Part shown: positions 34,826 through 45,361 of the stretch, piece by piece
How positions within the stretch are numbered: the first letter of the stretch is position 1
Layout: each line of letters opens with the position of its first letter
The notes under the pieces: model-generated
The model's database searches: none
What the model saw: only the letters and a program-made list of their open reading frames with translations
Told to the model about the DNA's origin: nothing
Program-made: the position numbers and the translations under genes
Source of the DNA: JAWVFM01 sp963841455
Lineage (GTDB): Bacteria > Actinomycetota > Thermoleophilia > Solirubrobacterales > 70-9
Length of the DNA stretch: 64,000 nucleotides
Direction of reading: 5' to 3'
NCBI GenBank assembly: GCA_963841455.1
Contig: CAWJCU010000003.1
Span: 124,001 to 188,000, forward strand

Positions 34826-35321
34826 CCCGGCCCTTCTCCTCCCTCGCCAGCCTCAACGCGGTCTCGACAGCCTCGGCCGCCGAGGCAGCCTCTACCACGC
34901 CGGGCCCCATTTTCATCTCGCCGGCACCGCTGACGGACCAGCTCTCGAGCGTCACGACCGGGCGGCCCAGCATGCGCGCGAACGCGATCTCGGCGAGCGT
35001 TCCCCACTCGCCGCCAAGCGCGATGACCGCCGATCCCGATCCCGCGACGGCCAGGTTCCGGGCGTGGCCGATGCCCGTCGCGACGACGTGCGTCACGTGC
35101 TCGTTGGCCTCGTCTGGGTCCTCTCCCGGCAGTACTCCGATCACCTCGCCGCCGGCCCCGCGCGCTCCTCGCGCCGCGGCCTCCATCACCCCTCCGCGTC
35201 CACCGCAGACGACGACCGCGCCGGCCTCGGCGAGGCGGCGACCGACCTCCTCCGCGAGGGGCGCGAGCTCGGCGTCGGGCGAGCCCGTGCCGATCACGGA
35301 GATCTGGCGTCCCCGCGTCAT
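34818..35321 (-). CDS. TIGR00725/SLOG-type nucleotide-binding protein (LOG-like)
   Basis: The 167-aa Rossmann-like protein has QISVIGTGSPDAELAPLAEE at the start. GGRGGVMEAAARGARGAGG and ALGGEWGTLAEIAFARMLG are the PGGxGTxxE-like phosphate loops of the LOG/SLOG superfamily, with Gly-Glu-Trp replacing the usual sequence. It appears fused in frame to the upstream helicase only because of a one-base shift; its ATG (35321) overlaps the helicase stop (ATGA). Possible roles are nucleotide or ligand sensing or a phosphoribohydrolase; it is not a lysine decarboxylase despite the family label. Confidence 0.72.
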   Translation of the reverse strand: MTRGRQISVIGTGSPDAELAPLAEEVGRRLAEAGAVVVCGGRGGVMEAAARGARGAGGEVIGVLPGEDPDEANEHVTHVVATGIGHARNLAVAGSGSAVIALGGEWGTLAEIAFARMLGRPVVTLESWSVSGAGEMKMGPGVVEAASAAEAVETALRLAREEKGRDG

Positions 35322-37628
35322 CGAGCCGGTTCGGGCCGGCGGCCGAGCATCGATCTCATCAGCTTCAGGGCGCCGCGCCTTGTGCAGCGGCTCGTTGAGG
35401 TTGCCGCACTTCGGGCTCTGCACGCACGACGGGCACCCGTCGGCGCAGGGGCACTCGGCCACGAGGCGCGCCGCGTCGCCGACGAGCTGCTCGAAGAGGT
35501 CGAAGCCACGGCGAGTGATGCCGACGCCGCCCGGATGGCCGTCGTAGACGAAGATCGTCGGGCCGCCGGTCTGGAAGTGGACGTTGGTCGAGAGGCCGCC
35601 GATGTCCCAGCGATCGCACATCGCGATCAGCGGCAGCACGGCGATCTGCGAGTGCTCGCTCGCGTGGAGCGCGCCGAGGAGCGCCTCCGGCGCCAGCACA
35701 TCGGCCCCCGCGAGCTCGTCGCCGAGGAGGTACCAGAGGGCCTGGGTCGGGAAGTTCGTCTCCGGAAGGTCGAGGCCCAGCAGGTCCACGACGGCGTGGT
35801 CGGCGAGGCGCTTCCGCTGGAATCCGATCACCTGATGCGTCACCGAGACCTCCCCGAAGGTGAGGTCGACGCCGCAGCTCGATCGCCGTTCCGTCATGGC
35901 CTCGACGAACACCTCCGTTTCGATTTTGGGCTGCGTGTACCAGTCGCCGTCGAACGCCTCCACGATCGCCCGGCGCCCATCGATGTCGAGCTCTCGCACC
36001 TCGTAGGAGCGCCCCAGGTGGAGGTAGACCGCGCCGGGGTGCACGGTGGTAAAGGCCCGCTCGGCCTCGACGGCGCCGATCAGCTCGCCCGAGTCGCGGT
36101 CGACCACGGCGACCGAGTCCAGCGAGGCCGAGCGGAGCGCGATGTCGCCGGCGGGAAAGCCGGGACCGCGGGGCAGGTAGCGGCCGTCGCGCCCGCGCCG
36201 AAGCCGCCCCGCGCCCACCAGCGCGTCGGCTCGCTCGCTCCAGCGCTCGCCGAGGATCTCGTCGTCGGCCTTCGACAGCGGCGCCTCGTAGGCCGCGGCG
36301 AGTAGGTGTGCGCTCTGGATCCGATCGTTCGCGTGGTCGAGAATGGCCGCCTCGACGGGCCGGGCGAGGAACTCGTCCGGGTGACGGCAGAAGAACTGGT
36401 CAAGGCCGTCCTCTCCGGCGATGTAGACGGCCAGGCCCTCGGTCCGCCGCCCCGCCCGGCCCCACATCTGGCGCAGGCTGGCGACGGTGCCTGGGAAGGT
36501 GGCGCAAACCGCGGCGTCGAGCTCGCCGATGTCGATGCCGAGCTCGAGGGCATCGGTCGCGATGACCGCGAGCAGCTCCCCGCCGGCGAGGCGGCGCTCG
36601 ATGTCGCGCCGCTGAGACGGCGTGTACCCGGCTCGGTACGGTGCGATCCGATCGGAGAGCTCGCCTCGATCAAGCTCGCCCAGGCGCATCCGGACGAATC
36701 GCTGGATCAGCTCCACGCCCCGGCGGCTGCGCAGGAAGCAGATCGTGCGCAACCCTCCGACCACCAGGTCGGCGACCAGGTCGGCGGTCTCCGAGAGGAC
36801 CGACCGGCGGCGCATCGTCCTCTGGTCCAGCACCGGGGGATTCCACATCGCGATCCGCCGGCCGGCGTGGGGCGCGCCGTCTGCGTCGACCAGCCGAAAG
36901 TCGAGGCCGGTCAGCCGCTCCGCGAGCTCCATGGGGTTCGCGATCGTCGCCGACGCAAGGACAAAGCGCGGCTCGGAGCCGTAGATGCGAGCGACGCGCC
37001 GCAGGCGCCGCAGAACGTTGGCGACGTGCGAGCCGAAGACGCCGCGGTAGGTGTGCGCCTCGTCGACGACCACCCAGCCGAGGCCGGCGAACACGTCCCC
37101 CCAGCCCTTGTGGTGGGGGAGAACGCCCATGCTGAGCATGTCCGGGTTGGTGAGGATGAGGTTCGACCGGCGCCGGATCGCGGGACGGTCCTCCCTCGGC
37201 GTGTCGCCGTCGTAGATCGCCGGACGCAGGCTCGAAAGGCGGAGCTCGGAGAGCTTTCGGGCCTGGTCCTGCGCCAGCGCCTTGGTCGGATAGAGGTAGA
37301 GCGCCCGGGAGCGCGGGTCGCGGCAGAGCTGGTCGAGCACAGGGAGGTTGAACGAGAGCGACTTCCCCGACGCCGTTCCGCTCGTGACGACGACGCTGCC
37401 GCGAGCCGCGGCCTCCAGGGCCTCCGCCTGGTGCGAGTAGAGCTCGCCGATACCGGCCTCGCGCAGGCCGGCCGAGAGCTCCGGCGCGATCGTCCTCGGG
37501 ATCGCGACGGGCTCGGCGTCGCGCGGCTCCTCGGCGCTCACGGCGACGAGGCGGCCGTCCGCCCCAGCCTCGCCGAGCGCGCCCCACGCCGCGTCGAGCG
37601 CGGAGCTGGCAACGGGAGCGCTAGCCAA
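35318..37628 (-). CDS. DEAD/DEAH-box helicase with DUF1998 (MrfA-like), one frameshift
   Basis: The protein is about 769 aa once an extra G near 35376 is removed, ending HKAGALKLMRSMLGRR. Motifs: Q-like SHQAEALEAAARG; Walker A SGTASGKSLSF; DEAH box WVVVDEAHTYRGVFGSHV; SAT in FVLASATIANP; motif VI QMWGRAGRRTEGLA. A C-terminal DUF1998 region has the zinc-type cysteines CPCADGCPSC...KCG. MrfA in Bacillus repairs mitomycin-type adducts with MrfB; no MrfB nuclease is seen here. TTG 37628 is chosen for the GGGGAG upstream and its 8-bp overlap with folP. Confidence 0.87.
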
Positions 37629-38497
37629 CGGTGGTCTCCCCTGAGCCGGGCGATCGCTCCGGCGACGCGCAGCGCGTCGAGCGCGCTCGCGTCGTGAAGT
37701 CGCATCATCTCGGCGCCCGACGCAGCGGCGAGCGCGGTCGCCGCCGCCGTGGCCCACTCGCGGCGCTCGGGAGGCACGCGGTCCTCCCACGAGCCGGCGA
37801 GCACGGCACCGAGGAAGTCCTTGCGCGAAAGCGCCAGGTAGAGGGGGCGCTCGATCGCGCGAAGCTCGGAGAGGCGCCGGAGGACCTCGAGGTCGTCGTC
37901 GACCGAGAGGTCGAAGTCGAGGCCGGGGTCGAGTGCGATCTGCTCGGGCGCGACCCCGAGCGCCATCGCGCGATCGATTCCCGCCTCGAACCAGACGCGC
38001 AGGTGGTCGACCGGGTCGTCGTAGCGGCGGGTCTCCCGCTCGACCCGCGGCGGTCCTTCGATGTGCATCAGCACGTAGCCGCAGCGGCGCTCGGCCACGA
38101 GCTCGAGCATCCGCTCGTCGCGACCCCCGGAGATGTCGTTGATCGCCGCCGCTCCGGCGTCGAGCGCCGCGACCGCGACCTCCGGGGAGAACGTGTCGGC
38201 GATCACGGGGACGCCTGCCTCAGCCGCGAGCCGCTCGATCGCCGGGACGAGCCGCGCCGCCTCGTCCGCGGGCGGAACCGCCGGGCCGCTCCGCGCAGCC
38301 ACGGCGCCGACGTCGAGCATGTCGAACCCGGCCTCGACGAGCGCCAGGCCGTCGGCAACGGCGCGTTCCGGGGTCGCGCTTCGGGCGTCCGCGAAGAACG
38401 AGTCGTCGGTGACGTTCACGATCCCGACCGCCCGCGGCGGCGGGAAGGCGGCCTCGGAGCCGGCGAGGCGCCATGCGCGTGAGCCGCAGCTGCCCAT
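37621..38497 (-). CDS. Dihydropteroate synthase-like protein, divergent active site (one frameshift)
   Basis: The TIM-barrel protein is about 291 aa. GIVNVTDDSFFADARS corresponds to the canonical NVTPDSFSDGG loop but with Pro changed to Asp. DVGAVAARSGPAVPPADEAA replaces the pABA/sulfonamide loop that normally reads GGESTRPGA. DTFSPEVAVAALDAGAAAINDISGG and LALSRKDFLGAVLAGSWEDR are conserved. DPGLDFDLSVDDDLEVL stands for DPGIGFGKT. The start at ATG 38497 overlaps the carbonic anhydrase gene. An indel near 37645 hides a natural end reading GETTVG. It could be a real FolP, or a paralogue with another pterin role. Confidence 0.75.
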
Positions 38498-39105
38498 CCG
38501 GCTGAGAGGACCTCGACCCGTCCGGAATCGAGGTCGTACTCGGCTCCGACGACCGTAAGGGTGCGGCGGCGGACCAGCTCGGCAAGGCCCGGGCTCTCCG
38601 CGATCGCGGCGGCCGTCGCCTCGACGTTGGCTCGCACCGCGCGCTCCGCGAGCTCCTCGTGCGAAGCGTCCGGCTCGAGGCGGGCCAGCCGCTCCACGAC
38701 GGGGACGATGGGCGCCACCGCACCGGCGATGCCGTCGCCGGCGCGCTCGTCCGCCACGGCCTGGCAAGTCGCGGCGGCGACCGCGGCGCAGCGACGGTGT
38801 CCGAGGACCACGAGCAGCGGGGTCTCGAGGTGCGTTGCAGCGAACGCGATGCTGGCCAGGACCGCAGGATCGGACCCTGTGTTCCCGGCCACCCGCACCG
38901 TGAAGAGGTGGCCGAGGCCCTGGTCGAAGACGATCTCGGGGGGCACACGGGAGTCGGAGCACGAGAGCACGATCGTGTGCGGCCGCTGTTCGCACGCAAC
39001 GGCAGCGCGCCGCGCGGGATCGATGCCGTCCCGGGCGGGCGTCCCCTTGGCGAAGCGCTCGTTGCCCGCGAGCAGGCTGGCCAGCGCCTCGTCCGCCGCG
39101 CTCAC
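38416..39105 (-). CDS. Beta-class carbonic anhydrase
   Basis: The 229-aa enzyme interconverts CO2 and bicarbonate. Zinc ligands and the dyad are visible: VLSCSDSRVPPE (Cys, Asp-Arg) and LGHRRCAAV (His, Cys), with GLGHLFTVRVAGN between them. The N-terminus LLAGNERFAKGTP is typical. The likely fold ends at VGAEYDLDSGRVEVLSAG; the last ~25 residues overlap the folP-like gene and are low-complexity, so the natural stop may be masked by an indel. Confidence 0.88.
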   Translation of the reverse strand: MSAADEALASLLAGNERFAKGTPARDGIDPARRAAVACEQRPHTIVLSCSDSRVPPEIVFDQGLGHLFTVRVAGNTGSDPAVLASIAFAATHLETPLLVVLGHRRCAAVAAATCQAVADERAGDGIAGAVAPIVPVVERLARLEPDASHEELAERAVRANVEATAAAIAESPGLAELVRRRTLTVVGAEYDLDSGRVEVLSAGWAAAAHAHGASPAPRPPSRRRGRSGS

Positions 39106-39130
39106 GACGGCTACGGTAGCGGCCGCGCCG

Positions 39131-39945
39131 ATGCCGCTGCGCTGCGTCTACACCGACCTCGACGGGACCCTCCTCGGGCGGGGCGGCTCGCTCTTCCGGG
39201 ACGCCGAGGGCGCCTTCTCGATGGCGCAGGCCCGGGCCCTCGAAGCCTGCCACCGCGCCGGCGTCGAGGTCGTGATCATGTCCGGACGCCGGGAGGCCCA
39301 GGTCATGGCCGACTCGAGGCTGATCGGGCAGACCTCGTACGTCTACGAAGCAGGGTGCGGCGTCGTGATCGACGGCGAGCGCACCTACCTCACCGGGGAC
39401 TGGACGGTCGACGACGGCGCGACGCCCGCCCAGCGGATGCTCGACGAAGGCATCCCCGACCTGCTCTTCGAGCGCTTCCCGGGAAGGCTCGAGTGGCACG
39501 CGCCCTGGCACCACGACCGGGTCCTGTCGCACCTCTTCCGCGGCAGCGTCGACGTGCGCGAGGCGAATCGGGCCCTCGCCGACGGCGGGCCACGACGACC
39601 TCCGGTTCCTCGACAACGGGGCCATCTCGACGCCCGTCGCCGGGGTCGAGGTGCCGCACGCCTACCACCTCGTCCCGGGCGGCGCGAGCAAGGCGAAGGG
39701 CGTGGCCTTCCACGTTCGCGCGCGGGGCTACGAGGAATCGGAGTGCATCGCCGTCGGGGACTCGCTCGAGGACCTCGACTGCGCCGCCGCGGTCGGGCGG
39801 TTCTTCGCGGTGGCGAACGGGCCGGCGCGGGATCCGGGCATGCGCGAGGCGATCGCGCGCTTCCCCAACGCCGTGGTCACCGAGGCGCGCGATGGGCGAC
39901 GGGTTCTACGAGGCCGTCGTCTCCACGCTCATGGACCGCGGCTGA
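39131..39945 (+). CDS. HAD-superfamily phosphatase (Cof/mannosyl-3-phosphoglycerate phosphatase-like), frameshifted
   Basis: HAD motif I is VYTDLDGTLLG. Motif II follows VEVVIMSGRREAQVM. The type IIB cap contains EAGCGVVIDGERTYLTGDW. After a shift near 39590, GASKAKGVAFHVRARGYEE gives the motif III Lys, and IAVGDSLEDLDCAAAVGRFF gives motif IV. The order and the SKAKG...GDSxED pair fit Cof-type or MPGP phosphatases. A second shift lies near 39893, before the end GDGFYEAVVSTLMDRG. The substrate is unknown. It is divergent from the carbonic anhydrase. Confidence 0.72.
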
Positions 39946-39965
39946 CGCCCACTACCATCGCTCAG

Positions 39966-40680
39966 GTGTCCAGCGAGGCCGTAACGGTCGCCGAGGAGGA
40001 GTACCTCCAGATCATGTTCTGGCTGGAGGAGGCGGGCCTGCCGATCACCGGCGCGAACATCGCCCGCGCGATGCAGCTCTCGGCGCCCACGGTGCACGAG
40101 ATGATCGGCCGCCTCGAGGGCGACGGCTACGTCGTCCGCGCCGACGACAAGTCGCTGTCGTTCACCGACGAGGGGCGCCGCCACGCCGCCGCGATCGTTC
40201 GGCGCCACAGGCTGATCGAGCGCTTCCTCACCGACGTCCTGGGCATCCCCTGGGACGAGGTCCACGAGGAGGCCGAGCGGCTGGAGCACGCGATGTCACC
40301 GGTGCTCGAGGAGCGGATGCTCGCGGCGATCGGCGACGCGAAGACCTGCCCGCACGGGCATCCGCTCGTCGAGGGCGAGCGCGAGCGCGGCGCACTGCTC
40401 GCCGACGTCGAGCCCGGCGCGAGCGTCGTCGTCCTGCGGTTCGAGAACGAGGCCGAGGAGCTCCTGCACTACCTGAAGGAGTCGGGCCTCCACCCGGGGC
40501 TCGAAGGGCTCCCTCGAGAGCTCGGACGACGAGCAGGTCGTCGTCGCGTCAGGCGGTGGCACGCACGCGATCTCGCGCAGCGTCGCGGAGACCGTTTCGG
40601 TGCGCGCCGACCCGTCGCCGCCGCCGCGCCCGCCGCTCCCCGAGCAGCTCGTGCTCAGCTCGGATCGCTACGGGCGCTGA
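39966..40680 (+). CDS. DtxR/MntR-family metal-dependent repressor (one frameshift)
   Basis: The winged helix-turn-helix occupies residues 8-65 (EEEYLQIMFWLEEAGLPITG, ANIARAMQLSAPTVHEMIG). The metal/dimerisation domain holds IVRRHRLIERFLTDVLGIPW, EEAERLEHAMSPVLEERM and CPHGHPLVEG, with the Glu/His/Cys metal ligands of the family. After a shift near 40510 a C-terminal SH3/FeoA-like part contains SDDEQVVVASGGGTHAIS and ends LSSDRYGR. It would respond to Fe or Mn. No metal transporter gene adjoins, so the regulon is not visible. Confidence 0.8.
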
Positions 40681-40686
40681 CGGGGC

Positions 40687-40708
40687 CGGCGAGGGCTACG
40701 GCTCGCCG
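40687..40708. terminator. Possible bidirectional terminator hairpin
   Basis: CGGCGAG (40687-40693) and CTCGCCG (40702-40708) form a perfect 7-bp stem with an 8-nt loop in the 15-bp junction of two convergent genes. It overlaps the 3' end of the small minus-strand gene. No U-tract follows. Confidence 0.35.
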
Positions 40709-40893
40709 CAGATCTGACGCAGGCGCCGGTAGAGCGCGGCGTCCTGAGGGCGCATCAGGTACTCGCGCCGACGGACCTTGGCCTCGTGCTCCCGGATCGC
40801 GGCCGCCAGGGCCGAGAAGCGGCGCTCGGCCAGGTTGCGCTCGCCCACCGGGTCGAGCTCGCGCGTTCCTTCCACCATCGTAATCGGGCTCAT
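40696..40893 (-). CDS. Small conserved-looking hypothetical protein
   Basis: The 65-aa protein contains RELDPVGERNLAERRFSALA, a charged helix (AAIREHEAKVRRREYLMRPQ) and ends YRRLRQICGEP. It has no signal peptide or TM segment and no recognised domain. Its composition, an amphipathic helix rich in Arg/Glu, fits a small DNA- or protein-binding factor, but no function is assigned. About 100 bp separate it from the aminotransferase gene. Confidence 0.55.
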   Translation of the reverse strand: MSPITMVEGTRELDPVGERNLAERRFSALAAAIREHEAKVRRREYLMRPQDAALYRRLRQICGEP

Positions 40894-40992
40894 CCCCCAC
40901 TCCTCCGTGGTCTTCCTTCTGGCAATCGCTGGCGAGAGTAGGCCGCTCGGATAAACCTCGTGTGAACGGCTGGTAAGGAGATTGCGAAAGCC

Positions 40993-42101
40993 CTACGCGG
41001 GGCTCGCCGCGCGGACGCGGTCGAGCGCGCGGGCGATCCGGGCGACCCCCTCGTCGACCTGCTCGACGGGCACGCTGGCGAACGAGAGGCGCAGGCTCGA
41101 CGCTCCGCCCTCGAGCATGAAGTCGGCGCCCGGGACGAAGGCGACGCCCTCGTCCTTGGCTGCGCCGAGCAGCTCGGTGCAGTCGACGTCGTCGGCGAGC
41201 GTGAGCCAGAGGAAGTAACCGCCGCCGGGGATCACGAAGTCCGCCTCCGGGATCCGCTCGGAGAGCGCGGCGACGAGCGCGTCGCGCCGCTCCCGCAGAG
41301 CGTGGCGGACGACGTCGATGTTCGTTGCCAGGCCGCCCGAGCGGCAGAGCTCGAAAACGATCGACTCGGCGAGCATGTTCGGCGAGATGTAGTTCTCGTT
41401 GGCGCGCTTGGCGAGCGCTGCGATCTCCTCGGCGGGCCCGACCAGGTATCCGACGCGCACGCCAGGGCTAACCGTCTTCGAGAACGAGGAGGCGTAGATG
41501 ATCCGCCCGCCCTCGTCCATCGAGAGCATCGTCGGCATCGCCTCGACCGCCTCGAAGTAGATCTCCGCGTAGGGGTCGTCCTCGAAGATCCGCAGGTCGT
41601 AGTCGGCCGCGAGCTCGACGACGCGGTGGCGCTTCTCGTCCGGAGAGCGTGCAGCCGGCCGGGTTGTGGAAGGTGGGGATGAGGTGGACGAGCTTCGGCG
41701 CCGGGCCGATCTCGAGCGTCTCCTCGAGGTAGCTCAGGTTGATCCCGTCGGCGTCGAGCGGCACCCCGGTGAGGGTCGCGCCGCGGCGATGGAGGAGCAG
41801 GAGCGTGCGGTCATACGAGGGCTGCTCGACGATCACCCGGTCGCCGGGCTCGACGGCGTGCTCGAAGAGCAGGACGCCGGCCTCGAGCGAGCCGTTCGTG
41901 ACCATCACCTGGGAGGCGTCGACGCCGTGGAACTCCGCGAGCCACTCGCAGAGCTCCGGATGGCCCCGTCCCGGTCCCGTAGGACAGCGCCCGCTCCCAA
42001 TCGGATTCGAGCGCCCGCGCGGCGGCCTCGCGCACGAGCTCGCGCGGCAGGATGTCGGCGCTCGGAGCGCCGCGGGCGAAGCTGATCACATCGGTGGGCA
42101 T
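40993..42101 (-). CDS. PLP-dependent aminotransferase, class I/II (2-aminoadipate/LysN-like), frameshifted
   Basis: The assembled protein is about 369 aa. It reads MPTDVISFARGAPSADILPR; MVTNGSLEAGVLLFEHAVEP (cofactor phosphate region); VEQPSYDRTLLLLHRRGA; HLIPTFHNPAGCTLS; EDDPYAEIYFE; and IYASSFSKTVSPGVRVGYL, in which SFSKT is the Schiff-base lysine. The end, ADFVIPGGGYFLWLTL, holds the substrate-side Arg region. The HNPAG and PGGGYFLW patterns are those of LysN/MocR-type enzymes acting on 2-aminoadipate, aromatic or branched amino acids. There is no HTH domain. Shifts lie near 41650 and 41965. Confidence 0.85.
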
Positions 42102-42120
42102 GGACTGCGAGTCTAGATAT

Positions 42121-43471
42121 GTGAACGCCCGCCTGGTCATCGCCGCTCTCGTTGCGGCGGCGCTCATCGCCGGAACAGCCAGCTCCGCGGCGCGAGCCCG
42201 CCGGATTCGCGGTGCCGAAGCCGCGGATCAAGGACGACCGGATTCCGTTCGGAAAGGAGCGGAAGCGGCGAGACGGCGGCGTACTCGCAGCGACACTACG
42301 GCCAGCGCACATGGCGCCTCCGCGACCCGCGCGTGATCGTCCTTCACTACACGACCTCGGCCACCTACGCGCCCGCCCGGAACACGTTCGCGTCGAACGC
42401 CCCCGTCCTCGGCGAGCTGCCGGGGAGCTGCGCCCATTTCATCATCGGCAAGAGCGGCGGGATCCACCGCATCGTGCCGCTGGGCATCCGGTGCCGCCAC
42501 ACGATCGGCCTCAACTGGACGGCGATCGGGATCGAGATGGTCCAGGAGCAGCTCTCGAGCTCGCATCGCCTCCGACCGCGCGATCCTCAACCGGCCGCCG
42601 CAGATCAACGCGGCGCTTGCATCTCGTGCGCTGGCTCAAGGCGCGGTACGGCGATCAAGGCCCGGAACGTCATCGGCCACGCGATGGCGAACGACAGCCC
42701 GCTACTTCAAGGACCGCGAGGGGTGGCGAAACGACCACACCGACTGGCAGCGGCGCGACGTCGAGACGTTCCGTCGCCGCCTTCGTCGGCTCACCCACGA
42801 AGGCCAGCAACGAAGGCGGCTGCCGCCGATCCGCATCCGCTTCGGGACGAGCGTCCGCGGCCGCCCGCTGGTCGCGATCCGCGTCGGAGCCATCCCGAGT
42901 GCGCGGCGCACCGCGCTCGTGGTCGGCCAGATCCACGGTGACGAGCCCGCGGGGCGGAAGGTCGTCCGCCTGCTGCGCGACCGCGCCGCGGCTCCCGCCC
43001 AGCCTCGCGCTGTGGACCGTGAAGACCGTGAACCCCGACGGCAACCGCGCCGAGCACGCGCCAGAACGCCCACGGCGTCGACCTCAACCGGAACTTCTCG
43101 TTCGGCTGGGCGCCCTCGAGCCCCGGCCAGCCGCTACTACGGCGGCCGCACCCGTTCTCGGAGCCGGAGCCCGGGCGGTGCGCCGGCTCGTGCGCCGGGT
43201 CCGGCCGGACGTCTCGATCTGGTACCACCAGCCGTGGGGCGCCGTGTTGAGGGACCCGTGCCACGGCCCGAACCGGATCCAGCGCCGCTACGCCGCATCG
43301 CGCGGATGCCGCTCTCGTGCCGCGGCGCCGGGCTCCCGGGCACGGCGATCGATTGGGAGAACCACCGCCCGGGCGGCACGGCGATCGTCGTCGAGCTCGG
43401 GCCGGGAGGGCTCCCGAGCCACTGTCGCGAGGCGGAACGCGCGCGCAGCGCTCCGCGTCGCGGCCGGCTGA
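42121..43471 (+). CDS. Secreted N-acetylmuramoyl-L-alanine amidase fused to M14 carboxypeptidase, multiply frameshifted
   Basis: GTG 42121 starts a signal peptide (LVIAALVAAALIAGTASSAARA). An Amidase_2 domain follows: WRLRDPRVIVLHYTTSATY (zinc His), CAHFIIGKSGGIHRIVPLG, RHTIGLNWTAIGIEMVQE and RNVIGHAMAND. Downstream is a zinc carboxypeptidase (M14) domain: VVGQIHGDEPAGRKVV (HxxE zinc site), TVNPDGNR, NAHGVDLNRNFSFGW (Arg/Asn substrate binding), SIWYHQPWGAVLRDP (third zinc His region) and AIDWENHRPGGTAIVVELG (catalytic Glu). The pair would cut stem peptides from glycan strands and trim them. At least seven shifts occur; coordinates of the end follow the last in-frame stop. Confidence 0.65.
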
Positions 43472-43484
43472 GCGCGCAGCCCGC

Positions 43485-45337
43485 TAGCTCACGACGACGA
43501 GCTTCTTCGTCTTCGAGGACCTGTTGCGCGCGCGGTCGGTGGCAGTGACTCGGACCTTGTGCCTGCCGATCCGAAGCTTCGGCTCGGAATGTCGTCCGGC
43601 AGGGCTTGGCCTTCTTGCGGTCGACCTTGCACCTGAACGTCGCCGGCTCGTTCGATTTCAGCTTCAGGCTCGCCTGCCCCCTGCGCCCCGTGGCCTGGAT
43701 CCGCTTCTTCCCCCTGATCTTCAGCTCCGGCTTCCGTCGTGTCGACCGTGAAGGTCCGCTTAACCGCGGCCGAGGGGTTTCCGGCCTTGTCCGTCGCGAC
43801 GATCGAGACCGAGTGGGCACCGTCGGCGAGCGCGGTACCGACGGTGAACGGCGAGCTGCATGCCGTGGGCGGGATCGCATCGATGCCGCACGCGAATGTC
43901 GACCCGCTCTCCGAACTCGAGAACGTGAAGGTCGGGGTCGGGTCGTTCGTGAAGCTCCCAGGGGGTGGGCCGCCGCCGCCGAACGTAACCTTCGGCGGAA
44001 CGGTGTCGCCGATGTAGCGGGCGAGGGCGAAGTCGTTGCCGGTGTCACCGGCCGCGACGATCCGCTCCCGCTGGTCGATCGCCACGCCGCGAATAACGTC
44101 GTTTCCCGCGGTCAGCGATGTCGTCACCTTGCCGACGCCGTTGAAGCTCGTGTCGAGGGTGCCGTCGGGCCTATAGCGGGCGAGGCCGAAGTCCGCGCTC
44201 GGGTTGAATACGGTGCCGCCGACGACAATCCGCCCCGCCCCGTCGATCGCCACGGCATTGGCCTCGTCGTCGCCCGTGCCGATCGACGTCGTCACCTTGC
44301 CCGTGCCGTTGAAGCCGGTGTCGAGCGTGCCGTTCGGGGCGTAGCGAGCGACGGCGAAGTCGTCATTCGTGCCGTTGAAGCTCCGCCCGGCGGCGACGAT
44401 CCGGCCCTGATCAGTCGAGCGCGACGCCGGCGGCCCTGTCGAACCCACCCGGCGTAAACGCCGTCACGGCTTTTCCGGTGGCGTTGAAGGTGGTGTCCAG
44501 GGTCCCGTTCGGGTTGTAGCGGGCCAGGGCGAAGTCATTCTCGGTGCCGTTGGACGCCTTGCCCGCGACGACGATGCGCCCCTGGGCGTCGATCGCGACC
44601 GCGCTCGCGGCGTCTGACCCCGTGCCGAATGACGTGATGACCTTCCCGCTCCCGTTGAACGAGGTGTCCAGGCTGCCGTTCGGGTTGAAGCGGGCGAGGG
44701 CAAAGTCGTTGTTCGGGTTGCTGTTCGAGCCGGTGTCACTGACACCCGCGACCACGATCCGGTCCTGGGCGTCGATCGCGACGGCGCCGGCATTGTCCGC
44801 GCGGGTGCCGATCGGCTGCGTCACCTTCCCGGTCCCGTTGAAGCTCGTGTCCAGAGTCCCGTCCGGGGTGTAGCGAGCTATCGCGAAGTTCTCGGTGGCG
44901 AAGTCGGCGCCGTCGAAGGTCAGTCCAACCACGACGATCCGCCCCTGGGAGTCGATCGCGACGCCGCGGCCCGAGTCGTCGGTTTTCGTACCGAATCCGG
45001 TGATCACCGTTCCTCCGCTCCCGAAGCCGGCGTCGAGGCTGCCGTTCTCCTCGTAGCGAGCGAGCGCGAAGTCGGTGAGAGCGGTCGTGCCATTGAAGGC
45101 CTGGCCCGCGACGACGATTCGCCCCTGCGAGTCGATCGCCATGGCGTTCGCCTGGTCCGTCGACGGCCCGATCGGGGTGATCACCTTCCCGCCCGCCCCG
45201 AAGCTCTGGTCGAGGTCGCCCTCGGCGCCCTGCGCCGCCGCGGGGAGAAGCAGCACGACGGTCGCGGCCAGGCCCAGCGCGATGCTTCTTCGATTGAGCT
45301 CGATGCACCCTCCCTTTCCGCGCGAGTCTACGCCCAC
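43485..45337 (-). CDS. Secreted delta-60 repeat protein with Ig-like C-terminal domain (frameshifted)
   Basis: A signal peptide (IALGLAATVVLLLPAAAQGAE) is followed by seven ~55-residue repeats of the form GxLDxSFxxxGKVxTxxG...AIDxQGRIVVAG...DFALARY, from about residue 40 to 440. This is the delta-60 repeat/SBBP family, probably a beta-propeller. A bacterial Ig-like module follows (FTNDPTPTFTFSSSESGSTF, ALADGAHSVSIVATDKAGNP), then a basic tail ending NRSSKTKKLVVVS. Shifts lie near 44418, 43735 and 43580. The role is probably extracellular or cell-wall associated. It is convergent with the amidase gene 13 bp away. Confidence 0.75.
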
Positions 45338-45361
45338 CCGAGGGCCGCGCGCAAGTCCTCG

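Noticed and set aside
34818..35321. Lysine decarboxylase
   Set aside because: The family name is historical; the Gly-rich loops are those of SLOG/LOG nucleotide-binding proteins and no PLP site exists.
34818..37790. A 990-aa helicase-SLOG fusion protein
   Set aside because: A one-base shift near 35376 joins two genes in frame. In the other frame the helicase has its expected C-terminus and stop, which overlaps the SLOG ATG (ATGA).
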